Part shown: positions 31,436-41,681 of the stretch, piece after piece
Layout: each line of letters begins with the position of its first letter
How positions within the stretch are numbered: position 1 is the first letter of the stretch
NCBI RefSeq assembly: GCF_000003855.2
Contig: NW_003101672.1
Span: forward strand, 1,196,134 to 1,260,133
Source: Blastomyces gilchristii SLH14081
Taxonomy: Eukaryota > Ascomycota > Eurotiomycetes > Onygenales > Ajellomycetaceae
Direction: 5' to 3'
Length of the DNA: 64,000 nt
The notes under the pieces: model-generated
What the model saw: the letters and a program-made list of their open reading frames with translations, nothing else
What the model was told of the DNA's origin: nothing
Databases searched by the model: none
Made by a program: the position numbers and the translations under genes

Positions 31436-33561
31436 TTCGGTTTTAAGGAACATATAGACGGAATGGGAATATACTTGAGAGCTTAAGAGCTTGAGAGGGT
31501 ACAGATTTCTCAGATTGCATATTTGATGGATTTTCATACCTCTTTTGAGACCGATTGGTTTCGTTCCTCCCTCTTTTTTCTTTGGTTGTTTTGTTAGCCT
31601 TAGTGTATATAGCTTCTTGAATACTTGATGTTCGATGTGAATCTTCATAATGGGATCTAATCGTACCTATCCATCTCGACACACCCACGTTCAATATCAG
31701 AGATTTATTTTGCATATTCCAAAGAGTTTTCTATCTTTTTCCAGGCCGCCTTTTCCACAGCCTCGAGAATATATACATATAGATGTTTGGGGTATTTCCG
31801 CGAATAGGCAGTTATTACCTCAAGCTAATTACGTGAATTTCTCTAGAACACATTTTATTTGATGTGATAAAAAAATTTCACGACTTGAAACCCCAAAAAG
31901 CCCAGAGGGAGTATTTGAAAAATGAACTCTTCGATGGAGACTATGAACAAAAATCATATTGCTGCAATAACTAAACTATTTTATGATTTAGAAATGCCAA
32001 CAATTGCATGTTGATCCTGCTTATATCTCAGTGATTACCCTCTTCAAGCCTTCAAGAAGGTGTGTGATAAATATCAAGGCTGACGTTTAGCCAACGCGAA
32101 ACGTAATATATGCCTAAGACGAATTGCGTACGTTAGCCAATTTGATAGAGAAATAATTGGGTAATGCAAAAATAATTGTAGATTGGTGCAAAAAATCAGA
32201 CATCCAAGGTTAGGCAATTAATTGTCCGCTCAACGACACGTCGACTTAATAGGTTCATGCGACGGCTAGCGTGGAAACTGCGAATGTAGGAAAAAATTTC
32301 ATCATGAGAGGTAGGGGGCAAGGAAGATGTAAAATGAAGGGGGAATTTTCGACTTACATTAGAGACTCTTTTAGAGATTGTATTGGGAGAAGAAAAACGA
32401 AACCCTGTAGTTAGTTGAAAGCATCTGAAGATTTCAATGTGAAACCTATTAACAGCCTCTTCATCAGCATCAAGTCCAATAGCTATTTTCAAGGGCAATT
32501 ACGATAGTGTGTGGATAGTAGATGTAATCAGACAAAAAGTACTGGCAAGTAGCAGACCAACCGGAGAGGGAAGGTCCGAATGTTTCTTCAAGGTCGACTC
32601 AGGGTATGAAAGAAGTATTGAGAAGGGTTGTCATCCTAGAGACGCTCGGAGGGCATGTGGGAAGTGAGTACTGTACTGACCATCAATCATTGGCTACAAG
32701 CCAGTACACGGGTCCCATCCCGTGTTGAATACATTAGTAGAGCATCAATAAAGTGCTGCGAGACATTATCATAATTTTCATAACAACATGGTCTTGTCCG
32801 TGGTGAGAAAGATATCAGCATTGTTGGGGAGTGAAGAAGATGGAATGCGGGAGAAGGAAAAAAAAAAATCGTCGTTGGTGCCGGACGAGATTAAATATCG
32901 GAGCGGAAAATCCGCAGATCCGCTAATTTAAGCGACAACAAGCTGCTGACTCAGAACAAAGAGCCGCAGCGTGGGATACACGTGATTCCACTAACCTCCA
33001 TCGGGACTAGCGGAGACTGTCACAACGCCCCGTCCATTTCCACTTGGGGGAACTTGAAGTCTCAACATGCGCTCATCCCGACGCCTGGCACATCGCTCTC
33101 CCAGCTCTTTTCAAACGCTTTCGGTGGACACGGCCACCTTTGATCCTGTGCGCCGCTGGATGGTCACCTCACGCTGGTGACCGGACTGTGCAAGGTAGGT
33201 TTGTTCTCCTCTGCCCGGCCCCCACCCCTCCAACCTACAACGTAGCAGTCCTATTTTGCTCCCTGCACGCACTCATCGCTATCCCGCTGCTGACTGATAT
33301 GTTAGATACGATTCTTGCCCTGAAGGCGGAGGCTGCGAGAGTATCCCTTCTCATGATCGAAATTGCGCGAATTCTCGACGATCGACCGACAAACCGTGGC
33401 GTGCTAGTCGCGTCCTAAGTCGGAAACCTCATTCATACCAACTGCACGTCGTTCAGTGTGGTCAATTTTTCCAACATCACTTCAAACCAAGTCTTAATCC
33501 AGCAGAATTATAGAGTTGTTCTTTTTCGGGGTCCCGAAATCGGCGACTTCTTCAGCCGGCG
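31436..33561. other. Long intergenic region and ptaB leader
   Basis: 2.1 kb. 31436-31900 is 3' UTR-like. 31900-32900 is AT-rich with one 100-codon open frame on the minus strand (32196-32498) that lacks an ATG. A potential GTAAGT..GCAG intron lies inside it, but no domain is seen. An ACACGGG..CCCGTGT hairpin is at 32706-32725. From about 33000 the sequence looks like the promoter and leader of ptaB, with a 37-codon upstream open frame (33067-33180) followed by a GTAGGT donor-like site. Confidence 0.35.
33067..33180 (+). promoter_or_regulatory. Upstream open reading frame in the ptaB leader
   Basis: A 37-codon frame (MRSSRRLAHRSPSSFQ... to TGA at 33178-33180) lies about 380 bp before the ptaB ATG, and a GTAGGT splice-donor-like sequence follows it. 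If it is in the mRNA leader it could damp translation of ptaB; no evidence of use is available. Confidence 0.25.
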
Positions 33562-34194
33562 ATGATGATGGCGCAGCCTTTTCCTGCCCATCAAGTCGGC
33601 ATGGCTCACCATCCGGTGATGCCTCCCGGTCATCCCATGGCCGCAGGCCAACATCCAAACGCGGCGCATCTCGCTGGACAAGGCCCGGGTGGGGGTATAG
33701 TGCAGCAGATGCATCCTGGCGTTTCCGCTCCAGGGGCCCAACAAGTGACCCAAGGGGGTCCTGTGGTTGGCGGGATACCGCCAGGCACCACCGGCCCGAG
33801 CGCTCATGCCTTGTCCCATCTCGGTCCTGCCCATGGGCATCAAATGTTTCCACCTCAACAAATGGGACAAACCTGTAAGCTTTTTTTTCGCACCATTTTT
33901 CTTCAATTTGGGCCTTCAATGCCCCTTTTGTTTGCTCCCTGTATCCACAATATTTTCCCAAGCATTTACGAAATACACCTTCGCGCTAGAAGGCTTCCTT
34001 ATTTTCTCATATGACTAGTGCGCTATTTGGATTTCCATTTCATGATGCGTTATGGCTAATTCACGTATGCGCTTCTAGATCCTGCCAACCCTCAACTAGT
34101 ACAACAACATCAACAACAAATGTTGAGACAACGACAAATGATGATGCAGCAGCACCATCAACAACAGCAGCAGCAGCAACAACAGCAACAACAG

Positions 34195-34226
<32 letters not shown>

Positions 34227-36224
34227 ACAGCAGCAACAACAGCAGCCGCAACATCAACCGCAGCAGCACAACCAGCCTCAGCAGCAGCAGCCGCAGCATA
34301 ATCAACCACAACAACAGCCACAGCAACAGCCACAGCATGGAGGGATCCCCGCTTCCTTACCCAATGGAACCCAAGGATTGAACGCGGTACAGCTTGCTGT
34401 GCAATCTAATCCCAATATGCGACCAGTTAACTTTCCTCTTCATCCTCTACAACAACATTTACAGGCTCAAGGGCATCACGGACAACCGCATAATATGCAA
34501 CAGCAGCAACAATTCCTTGCTTTGCAATTAGCGGCACAGCAAAATCAACAGAACCAGCAAAACGCCCAACGAGGTGGACCCCAACCGCAATCTATGCACG
34601 ATGGCCAGAGCGGCACCACACATCCGCAACCAGGGCCTCCAAGTCAAGGCAATACTCCATCACAACAGCCCCAGCAATCGAACCAACCGCAGCCTCCATC
34701 ATCCCAAGCACCTCCGCAACAGGGACAACAACCCCAGCAACAATCCCAACCGCAGCCGCAAGGGCCAAATTCTCAAACCCAACCCCCACAACAACATCCG
34801 CAGCCACATCAAATGACTCCCCATGAAGCGCAACTCAGAGCACAGCAGCAGGGTGCCGGATCCGCAATGATGATGCCTCAAAGAATGGCCAACCCTATGA
34901 AAAGGTCCGGCGTTCTTCGATTAGTCACATTCGCTGAACACCTGAGCGCATATTCCGTGAGTGAACCCTGCAACTCAGTTTGTTAAACTTTCTCCTTTCA
35001 TGACTGACTAGAGACCTTAATTTTTTAGAGTCAAAAACCCCAGCCTGGAATAGAATATTGGGCCCGTTTTGTAGATCAATTCTTTTCACCGAGTGGGGTC
35101 CTACGACAGGGCGTTTGGAGTCCGGAGCAAGGAACCAAACAGTTCGAGATCTCTACTCCTGCTCTTGCCCGATATTACCACACCCATTTTTCTAGCGGTA
35201 TAAAGCACATACAAATGATTGTTGAGAGTGTGCAAGAAAAAGATCTTCCTAACGGTAGCCAAATTGTGGAGAGTCCCAAGACGAGTTTCATTAGCTACAT
35301 GTCTAATGATTGTCAAGTAAGCCCTCACTACTTGAGCTGAATATAATCTTTTTACTGACGTGTATTCCAGCTTGTTGCCAACGGCACTTTGCGAGCTCAA
35401 TACGATATACATGGTAAACTAGACCTACTAGAGCTCATTACTAAGAATCACACAGAGTACATTCCGCGTACTCGGCTTCAACCAGTCTCACCAGACCAGA
35501 AACAGAGCCCGAAGGTTGGCAAAGGGCTTGCTAAGAGAGCACAGCAAAAGCAACCAGCCGTACCCTCATTTACCGCACCTGATTCTATTGTTACCGAACA
35601 CGGCGTTCCACCTGCTGTTATGAAGTTTTTAGAGGTATGACAATATTTGCTTCTTCATAAAGTTGCCGGTCTAACAGCCCACTGCATTTATAGGTGGCAG
35701 AGACAATATCTCAAATGCAAACATTATTTCAGTATTCCATACAACACCCTCATCTATCACCACACGATGCTCTCCGTCAATTAGTTGCTTCATTCAACGC
35801 TCCTCAGAGTCTTGGATTCGGCCCAGGTCACTTGGGAGTTCAGCAGCCACCTGGACAACGCACACCGAGTCTTAACGGGCCGACACAATTCTCACCTGCA
35901 GTAGCTCATCTGGGATTACCAGGGGCACAGGGCTCTCCGCACCTCGGGGGACCAAACCATACACCTAGTCCGGCACAGAACAACATGGCGGGCCCTGTTG
36001 CAATGGTTGCGCAGCAAAGTCAGCAGGGAACCAACACAAGTGGCAGCCAAGGAACGAGCGCTAATACCAGCCCCAATGTGAGCAACAAACGCCGCCGAAG
36101 CGCTATCAAGACCGAAGATGATAATGCTCAAATTGCAGAAGTAAACGGCACAGGGTCGGGCGCATCCAAGGCGCCAAAAGCTAGTCCAAGGGTTGGCGGC
36201 AAAAGGCAGAAAGGCACAAGCTAA
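33562..36224 (+). CDS. ptaB: LIM-binding transcriptional co-regulator PtaB, 5 exons, 757 aa
   Basis: Exons 33562-33874, 34079-34956, 35029-35316, 35371-35634 and 35694-36224 join in phase. The conserved LIM-binding (LDB/Adn1/Mfg1-like) domain starts at about residue 370: MKRSGVLRLVTFAEHLSAYS, PGIEYWARFVDQFF, FEISTPALARYYHTHF, and on through NGTLRAQYDIHGKLDLLE. In Aspergillus and yeasts this family acts with SomA/Flo8 in the nucleus to drive adhesion, development and morphology. The N-terminal third is Gln/Pro-rich and carries 29 uninterrupted glutamines. The C-terminus has a likely nuclear signal (NKRRRSAIK) and ends with a Lys-rich tail. The start is the first of three tandem ATGs (MMMAQPF); a further 5' exon cannot be excluded. 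Confidence 0.87.
34159..34245 (+). repeat. Polyglutamine (CAG/CAA) tract in ptaB
   Basis: 29 consecutive Gln codons in mixed CAG/CAA order, followed by a longer Gln/Pro/His-rich stretch to about 34340. Because the codons are mixed, the tract should be less slip-prone than pure CAG, but length variation between strains is likely. Confidence 0.95.
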
Positions 36225-36838
36225 AGTTAAGGTAGGAACAGAAGAATGTCAGCCCCCACCCCCCCAAATATTCCCTTCGTCGTTTTCACTTGCTTTTAAT
36301 TTTTCTCATTCCTGACACCCCTCTCGAGACGGACTTGGCGTTTGTCTACATGCCTTTGGAATATGTTTTTCTTGGGCGTCTGTTTTCTTCTCCTTGCTCT
36401 CTTCTCCTTTCCCTTTTCGATTTATTTTGGATAACCATTGGTAGGGATTGCTAGTTTTTCGTTGTTTTGTTATTATGGCGTGGCGCCCTTGCTGTTTATA
36501 AACCTTGGAATTGCACTACGGATCCCTTGTCTGGTTATATTTTGCGGGTGTGTTTTTCTCTCCCCTTGGCTTTTATGTATTCGTGACGGTTCTGTGTGCG
36601 TGATCGCCCCGTACTGTTGCTAACTATTTCCTGCGTTTTTTGGCAACTTGCGGTTGTTCCCCTAAGTTTTTACATTTTTGCACTATCTATTGTTTTCATA
36701 GGTTTTTTGCCGGAGTAGATCGGCTGTTTTTACATTTTCTGAACCACCCTGTTTTCTATATTTCCTTTTCGCAAATGGCGTGCACTTTGCTTGGGCTTGA
36801 CTGCTTGTGCTGGATGGATGCGAGTAGGCACCGCCAAC

Positions 36839-37318
36839 TTACATGCTGTTCGACGCGACAATGATGGTATTTTTTGCGTTCTTATCATTCCTCCTACCGC
36901 ACTTAATATTTGATGATTTTTTTTTTCTTTTTTTTTTTTTTTTTTTTTTTCCACGGCCATTGTGTTTTATTTCCGCAGTTCTTGTCTTGTTCATGGTCCT
37001 CAGGCGTCGATGCATTGGGGTTTCCGTTGATATTTCCCTTACACCGGTTCCTCCCCTCCCCCCAATCTTCCCTGGCTCAGGGATTGATTCAATCCACTCC
37101 AAGACATCAGGAATTATAATTTCTGCGGATACCATCTTGTCCTGTTGATCGCCCACATTTGGCATGCTGTCCCCGGCCAAAACTTCCCAACTCATCTCCT
37201 GCCCCCATCTATTAACAAACTCCGCTATGTTATTTGCTTGGCTAAATGGGGATTCTATAACTTGCCTTTTCCATGTTACATTACTTGGATTTTGACGTGA
37301 TACTGGTTTTGCTTGCTG
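36839..37318 (-). other. Unassigned open frame, antisense to the ptaB 3' region
   Basis: About 159 codons are free of stops, with protein-like content in the first 120 (e.g. ANNIAEFVNRWGQEMSWEVL). It has no ATG at its beginning, then enters a Lys run caused by the T tract. An upstream minus-strand frame (from ATG 37575) might splice to it, for instance with donor GTGAGA near 37445 and an acceptor near 37257. Not recognised; it may be chance. Confidence 0.2.
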
Positions 37319-37744
37319 CAAATTTATTCCTTTTCATCCTTTATTGCCATTATATTCAAACACTAACCTAGCTACTTGCTTCGATGTCCTGATATTTTGA
37401 TTAACCTGTTTTTAAGTTCTTTGCGGAAGCTCATCTCACTATTTTTGGAGTAATTTTTGATTTTTTTCCATTGCGTACTGCAGAAGAGAAGTCTTAAATG
37501 AAGATGATAGTTTTTGCAACAAGGCTTGGAAAAGGGCATATTTGGGTGTTCACTCCTTGCTACACTTTCTTCCATGATGTCATTTTGTTTCTGTTGGGTA
37601 ATAATATATTGGTATCGTACATCTGGGATTTTCCAACGCAGAAAGGGGCTATTAAATGGTAGTTACCGCTTTGGTTCTAGACAATACTATTTATTACCTT
37701 TTAACTTACTTATCTACCGGTTTATTGGTTATCTATTGTCCCGC

Positions 37745-37831
37745 GTACTCCGTACTCCGTACTCCTGGCAACAATGATAATAATATGATTAGTTACTGAT
37801 TACTGATTAACCAACATATTATTATTATCAT
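37745..37831. repeat. Heptamer tandem repeat and inverted repeat upstream of ureG
   Basis: GTACTCC occurs three times in tandem at 37745-37765. Then ATGATAATAATATG (37774-37787) pairs with CATATTATTATTATCAT (37815-37831); the right arm has one extra ATT unit. The loop contains two copies of TTACTGA. The arms could form a cruciform or an RNA hairpin. Confidence 0.8.
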
Positions 37832-38087
37832 GGCCCCGAGACAGGGTCGTTAATGCCGAAACCCTATTCATGGCCGCCGCCTGCCTTTTGCCGTGCCCCC
37901 CACCAAACCTAGGCGCACCACAATTTCCAAACCTCCACATCCCACCCCCCCCCCAACTAGTATTATCAAGATAAACAGCTACTGCTTCCTTTGCTATCAA
38001 GTCCAATTGATTTAAGTTCGCACGCCCTGTACGACTGACTCGTTACCCTTATTAAATATTCCCCGTATCACACAGCTTCCCGAACCA

Positions 38088-39101
38088 ATGGCTACGCACG
38101 ACCACTCACGGGGTCATTCCCATACTCATGATGGTGGCGCGCACGGCCATACCCATGAGATCCTCGATGGTCCTGGCTCATATCTGAATCGGGAGATGCC
38201 TGTTATTGAAGGGCGCGATTGGACGGGCAGGGCGTTCACTATTGGTATTGGAGGGTAAGACCTTATCTCCCCCTCTCTTGGTTTGTATAGCTCTGGCAGT
38301 CCAGATCAGCTATCTATGGGACGGAGTATATGACATACGTTCCTATAGCGATACGATACTATTTGCTGACTTATATGTGTTAATACAGGCCTGTAGGTTC
38401 AGGAAAGACAGCATTGATGCTGGCACTCTGTCTGGCCCTGCGTGACGAATATAACCTCGCTGTCGTGACGAATGATATATTTACGAGGTAGGTGAGGTAC
38501 TCCTGTTTGCTGGTTATAACCAAAACGCAAATCCCATCTCACGCGTTCCTTCCAATCTTAAAACAGGGAGGACGCCGAATTCCTCACTCGTAACAAAGCC
38601 CTCTCTCCATCTCGCATCCGCGCCATCGAAACTGGTGGCTGCCCGCACGCCGCCGTCCGTGAGGACATCAGCGCCAACTTACTCGCCCTGCAATCCCTTC
38701 AGCGACAATTCCAGAGCGATCTCCTCCTGATAGAATCCGGTGGCGACAACCTAGCCGCCAACTACTCGCGCGAACTAGCCGATTTCATCATCTACGTCAT
38801 CGATGTGGCGGGCGGGGACAAGATCCCCCGGAAGGGAGGGCCTGGCATAACGGGGAGTGATTTGTTGGTTGTGAATAAGATTGATTTGGCAGAGGCGGTC
38901 GGGGCAGATTTATCGGTTATGGAGAGGGATGCGGCGAAGATGAGAGAAGGGGGGCCGACGGTTTTCGCAGAGGTGAAGAGTGGGAAAGGGATTGAGCATA
39001 TTGTTGAGCTGATTTTAAGCGCATGGAAGGCTAGCGGGGCATATGATGTTAGCCTGCAGAGGTGGAAGGATGGGGCGGTTAGAGGGTCCGGGGCTGTTTG
39101 A
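38088..39101 (+). CDS. ureG: Urease accessory GTPase UreG, 3 exons, 266 aa
   Basis: Delivers nickel to apo-urease in a GTP-dependent step. Exons 38088-38254, 38389-38487 and 38567-39101 join in phase (GG|G, AG|G). The P-loop is GPVGSGKT at 56-63. The family motifs [40 protein letters not shown] and the G4 motif NKIDLAE are all present. The N-terminus is rich in His ([17 protein letters not shown], then HGHTHE), a metal-binding tail typical of eukaryotic and many bacterial UreG proteins. Length is normal. No other urease gene is in the window, as expected for fungi. Confidence 0.95.
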
Positions 39102-39597
39102 AGGACTAAAATGAGCTTGATCCCATTGCTTATTTCGTATCTAAATTGTCATTGTTAAGGAATCCGTGCATCCATGGGCCTTCTTCATCTGGCACATGCG
39201 ACAGAGACGCATTCCAGAAAAGTGTTGGCGCGGCGAGAGCTAGTTCCCAATTCAAATAGCATGCCGTAAGGGACGTGGGATTCATACCTAGCAATCATAT
39301 AATTATGTGGCAAAGCTCAACTGAAAGATTATGATTTCTATACTCTCCTTTCCGAAATTTTTTTCTAATCCGTACAAATTCCATATCCATTCCGAATCCA
39401 GTACGTACTCCTGTGCGATGCAACGCTGGAATAAAAATAATATTGTAACGCCATGGGTATTTTCAAAAATAAACCAAATGCCGAACGAAAAGTGTATTGG
39501 TGCAGAACAATCAGTGACGATAGCTGCATGGCTACTTACTTGCCAGTATCCTGACCTCTGGGTTGCTGGAAAAAACCGACAAACACACCCTAACGAC
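39102..39597. other. Convergent 3' intergenic region, ureG/UTP7
   Basis: 496 bp between two stop codons. No gene or repeat of note is seen. Confidence 0.5.
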
Positions 39598-41300
39598 CTA
39601 GGAGGATCGCACCCTCGCAAACCGTCCAAGGGCGGGCCCCAAACCAGCCTTCTCGCGCTGAAGATTCTCCTTCGCCCTAGACGACCGTTCTTTCCGCAAC
39701 TCTTCAGCCTTGAGTCTCTTCTCATCAATAACGTTCTTCCCCGCTTTCTTACGCAAATACTTGCGCAACGCACTATTCCTCCCACGACCCCGATTCTTCA
39801 ACTTCTCAATAATATCATCAGGCTTCCGATCGAGGTCCCGCTCCTTTCTGCGCGTAGCCTCGCTCACGAGATCAAGATTGCCCACAAAGTCAGGGTTGAG
39901 CGATATCATCTCTGGCTGCAGCTTCGTAAGCAGTCCTCGGACTTCTGCCTCCTGTCGTTGCTTCGTGGTCTCGTATGGGTTGGCTTCGGAAGCGTCAAAG
40001 TTAGGCTCTCCGCTGCCCGGCACGATTAGGCTGGCAAATCCTTTCTCGTGCGACACGCCGAGAATATCATCATATGGACACCAGCGGACGCGCTCAATGC
40101 GTTTCCCGTCGCCGCCCCAGGCCATATATGGACTTTGGACCTTCTCCTGTTCTGCAGCTGCAGCGGTGAACAATCCTTTCCAAACACTGAGCTGTGTGCC
40201 CCAGCCAACGGCGGTGAGGCCGCGGTCGCTGATGGCTACACTGGAGCCAGGCTGGGGGACGGAGTAGTTATGAACCTCCTTCAACATGCGGATGTCCCAT
40301 ACTGCCATGCGCAAATCCTGACCTGTTGATACCATGTATCGGCCTTGTCGGTCGACCGCTACTGACCGAACTGGCCCGCGGTGGGTGAGTGCTTTGACGA
40401 GGGATGTTGAGGAATTGGGAGACCAGAGAGAAACGGTGCCGTTTTGGTGTCCGACGTGTAGGATGGCGTTATAGGGGTTTTGACAAAGGGAAGTCGGCGA
40501 GCCCTGACGGGTCGCTAGTTCTGCTACTAGTTGGCCGGTCGATGTGTCGGTGTACTTGAGATATCCACTGGTAGCCTGTAAAACAGAAAATGTGTTAGCA
40601 AATGGAGTGGCCAAAATTGGGCCATTCTTTATATACTCACAACACTGGCAAGGAGAAAATGGTAAGGTAGAAATTCTAGATGTGTAGCCTCGACATGCTT
40701 ATTCAAACAATGTATCTCAACCCCTGCATGATCGTATATGTAGACATATTTCTTCTGCGCCAAAGCGAAGAACTGATCGTTATGCAGCCATTTGGCATCT
40801 CTCACTGTCTCTCCGAGCTGCAGCTCGCATCCCAGCTTCCCGTCTCGCCAGTCCATGGTTGCGACATGACCTTTCCGCCCACCCAGCAATAGCTTTCGTC
40901 CGTTTCTCGTATAATCAGCCGAGTAGGGACCCAGGTCCTCCAGCTTGAGTTCGAATCCCTTCTTTGCCGTCTCTATGCCCACACTGTCCTTGATCTCATC
41001 TTGTCGTACTTTATACGTTTTCTCGAGCTCACCTTCGGGTTCCAAGTAACCGTGCTCATTTTCCAACAGGATCTCCGCGTCCTTAGCCTTTAGTGCTGCA
41101 TCTTTATATTTTGCTTCCAGGCTCTTTAGATTGCTTCGTAACTTCCTGTCCTTCACGCTCTTCGCATTGATTTGTTTGCCTCGTCCGTATTTTTTCCGCG
41201 CCTCTGCTAGTCGCTGCTTGTCTTCCCGCGACTCGGTGATGTTTCTGTTGGATGGTTTGCGAGAGACAGCCTTCGCTTTTGGAACGGCTTGAACCTCCAT
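39598..41300 (-). CDS. UTP7: U3 snoRNP / SSU-processome WD40 protein Utp7, 2 exons, 545 aa
   Basis: Exons 41300-40641 and 40575-39598, joined in phase (GTT|gtgagt ... ttacag|GCT). The N-terminal basic helical region (RKPSNRNITESREDKQRLAE, KKYGRGKQINAKSVKDRKLR) precedes WD40 repeats, e.g. VGHQNGTVSLWSPNSS and STGQDLRMAVWDIRMLKEVH. Past these lies the BING4-type C-terminal domain (WCPYDDILGVSHEKGFASLI, PGSGEPNFDASEANPYETTK). A Lys/Arg-rich tail closes the protein. The family (Utp7/WDR46/BING4) acts in the nucleolus in early 18S rRNA processing. It is divergent from TSR1, another 40S assembly factor. Confidence 0.92.
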
Positions 41301-41681
41301 AGTTGTGACGAGTGGCTTTATATCAACTACTAAGGAAGCAAGCAACAAACCCTGAATGAATGGCCCAGAATAGGCGCGTCACCGATGTATAGAATCTCCC
41401 ATCTCGAAGCATTCTTTTCTGTGGCTTTGCGATTTTGGAAAATTGATGCCAAGATTCGCTTGTTGCAAACACAGCAAACATGTCATCATGTGACCTGGCC
41501 TACATTCCAATTTATCGACGGCACAAAAAAATTAATATTCATATCGCAAAAAGATATACTCAGACGGGAGAGGATTGGTAACCGGGTTTCGCTGTTCTAT
41601 TTGGCCAACAGGCCATTGCTTTATATTGCCGTCAACCTGGCCTCCCTTCCTTTCAGGTTCAAGGGTTCCGGTTCGCACACC
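41301..41681. promoter_or_regulatory. Divergent promoter of UTP7 and TSR1
   Basis: 381 bp between two start codons of 40S-biogenesis genes. Exact RRPE or PAC elements, known from yeast ribosome-biogenesis promoters, were looked for by eye and not found; only a loose relative (ttggaaaattgatg, near 41435) is present. Confidence 0.45.

Larger units (their letters stand above)
36225..38087. other. Intergenic region between ptaB and ureG
   Basis: 1.86 kb. 36225-36900 looks like a long T-rich 3' region of ptaB. A T tract (10 T, C, then 23 T) lies at 36917-36950. 36960-37318 is open on the minus strand. 37745-37765 carries three heptamers GTACTCC, and 37774-37831 forms an inverted repeat. The last 200 bp should be the ureG promoter. 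Confidence 0.4.

Noticed and set aside
34061..34338. Ala/Val- and Leu-rich frames on the minus strand
   Set aside because: Antisense readings of the CAG/CAA tract in ptaB.
39331..40029. 232-codon plus-strand frame
   Set aside because: Runs antisense through the UTP7 C-terminus; UTP7 motifs are clear on the minus strand.
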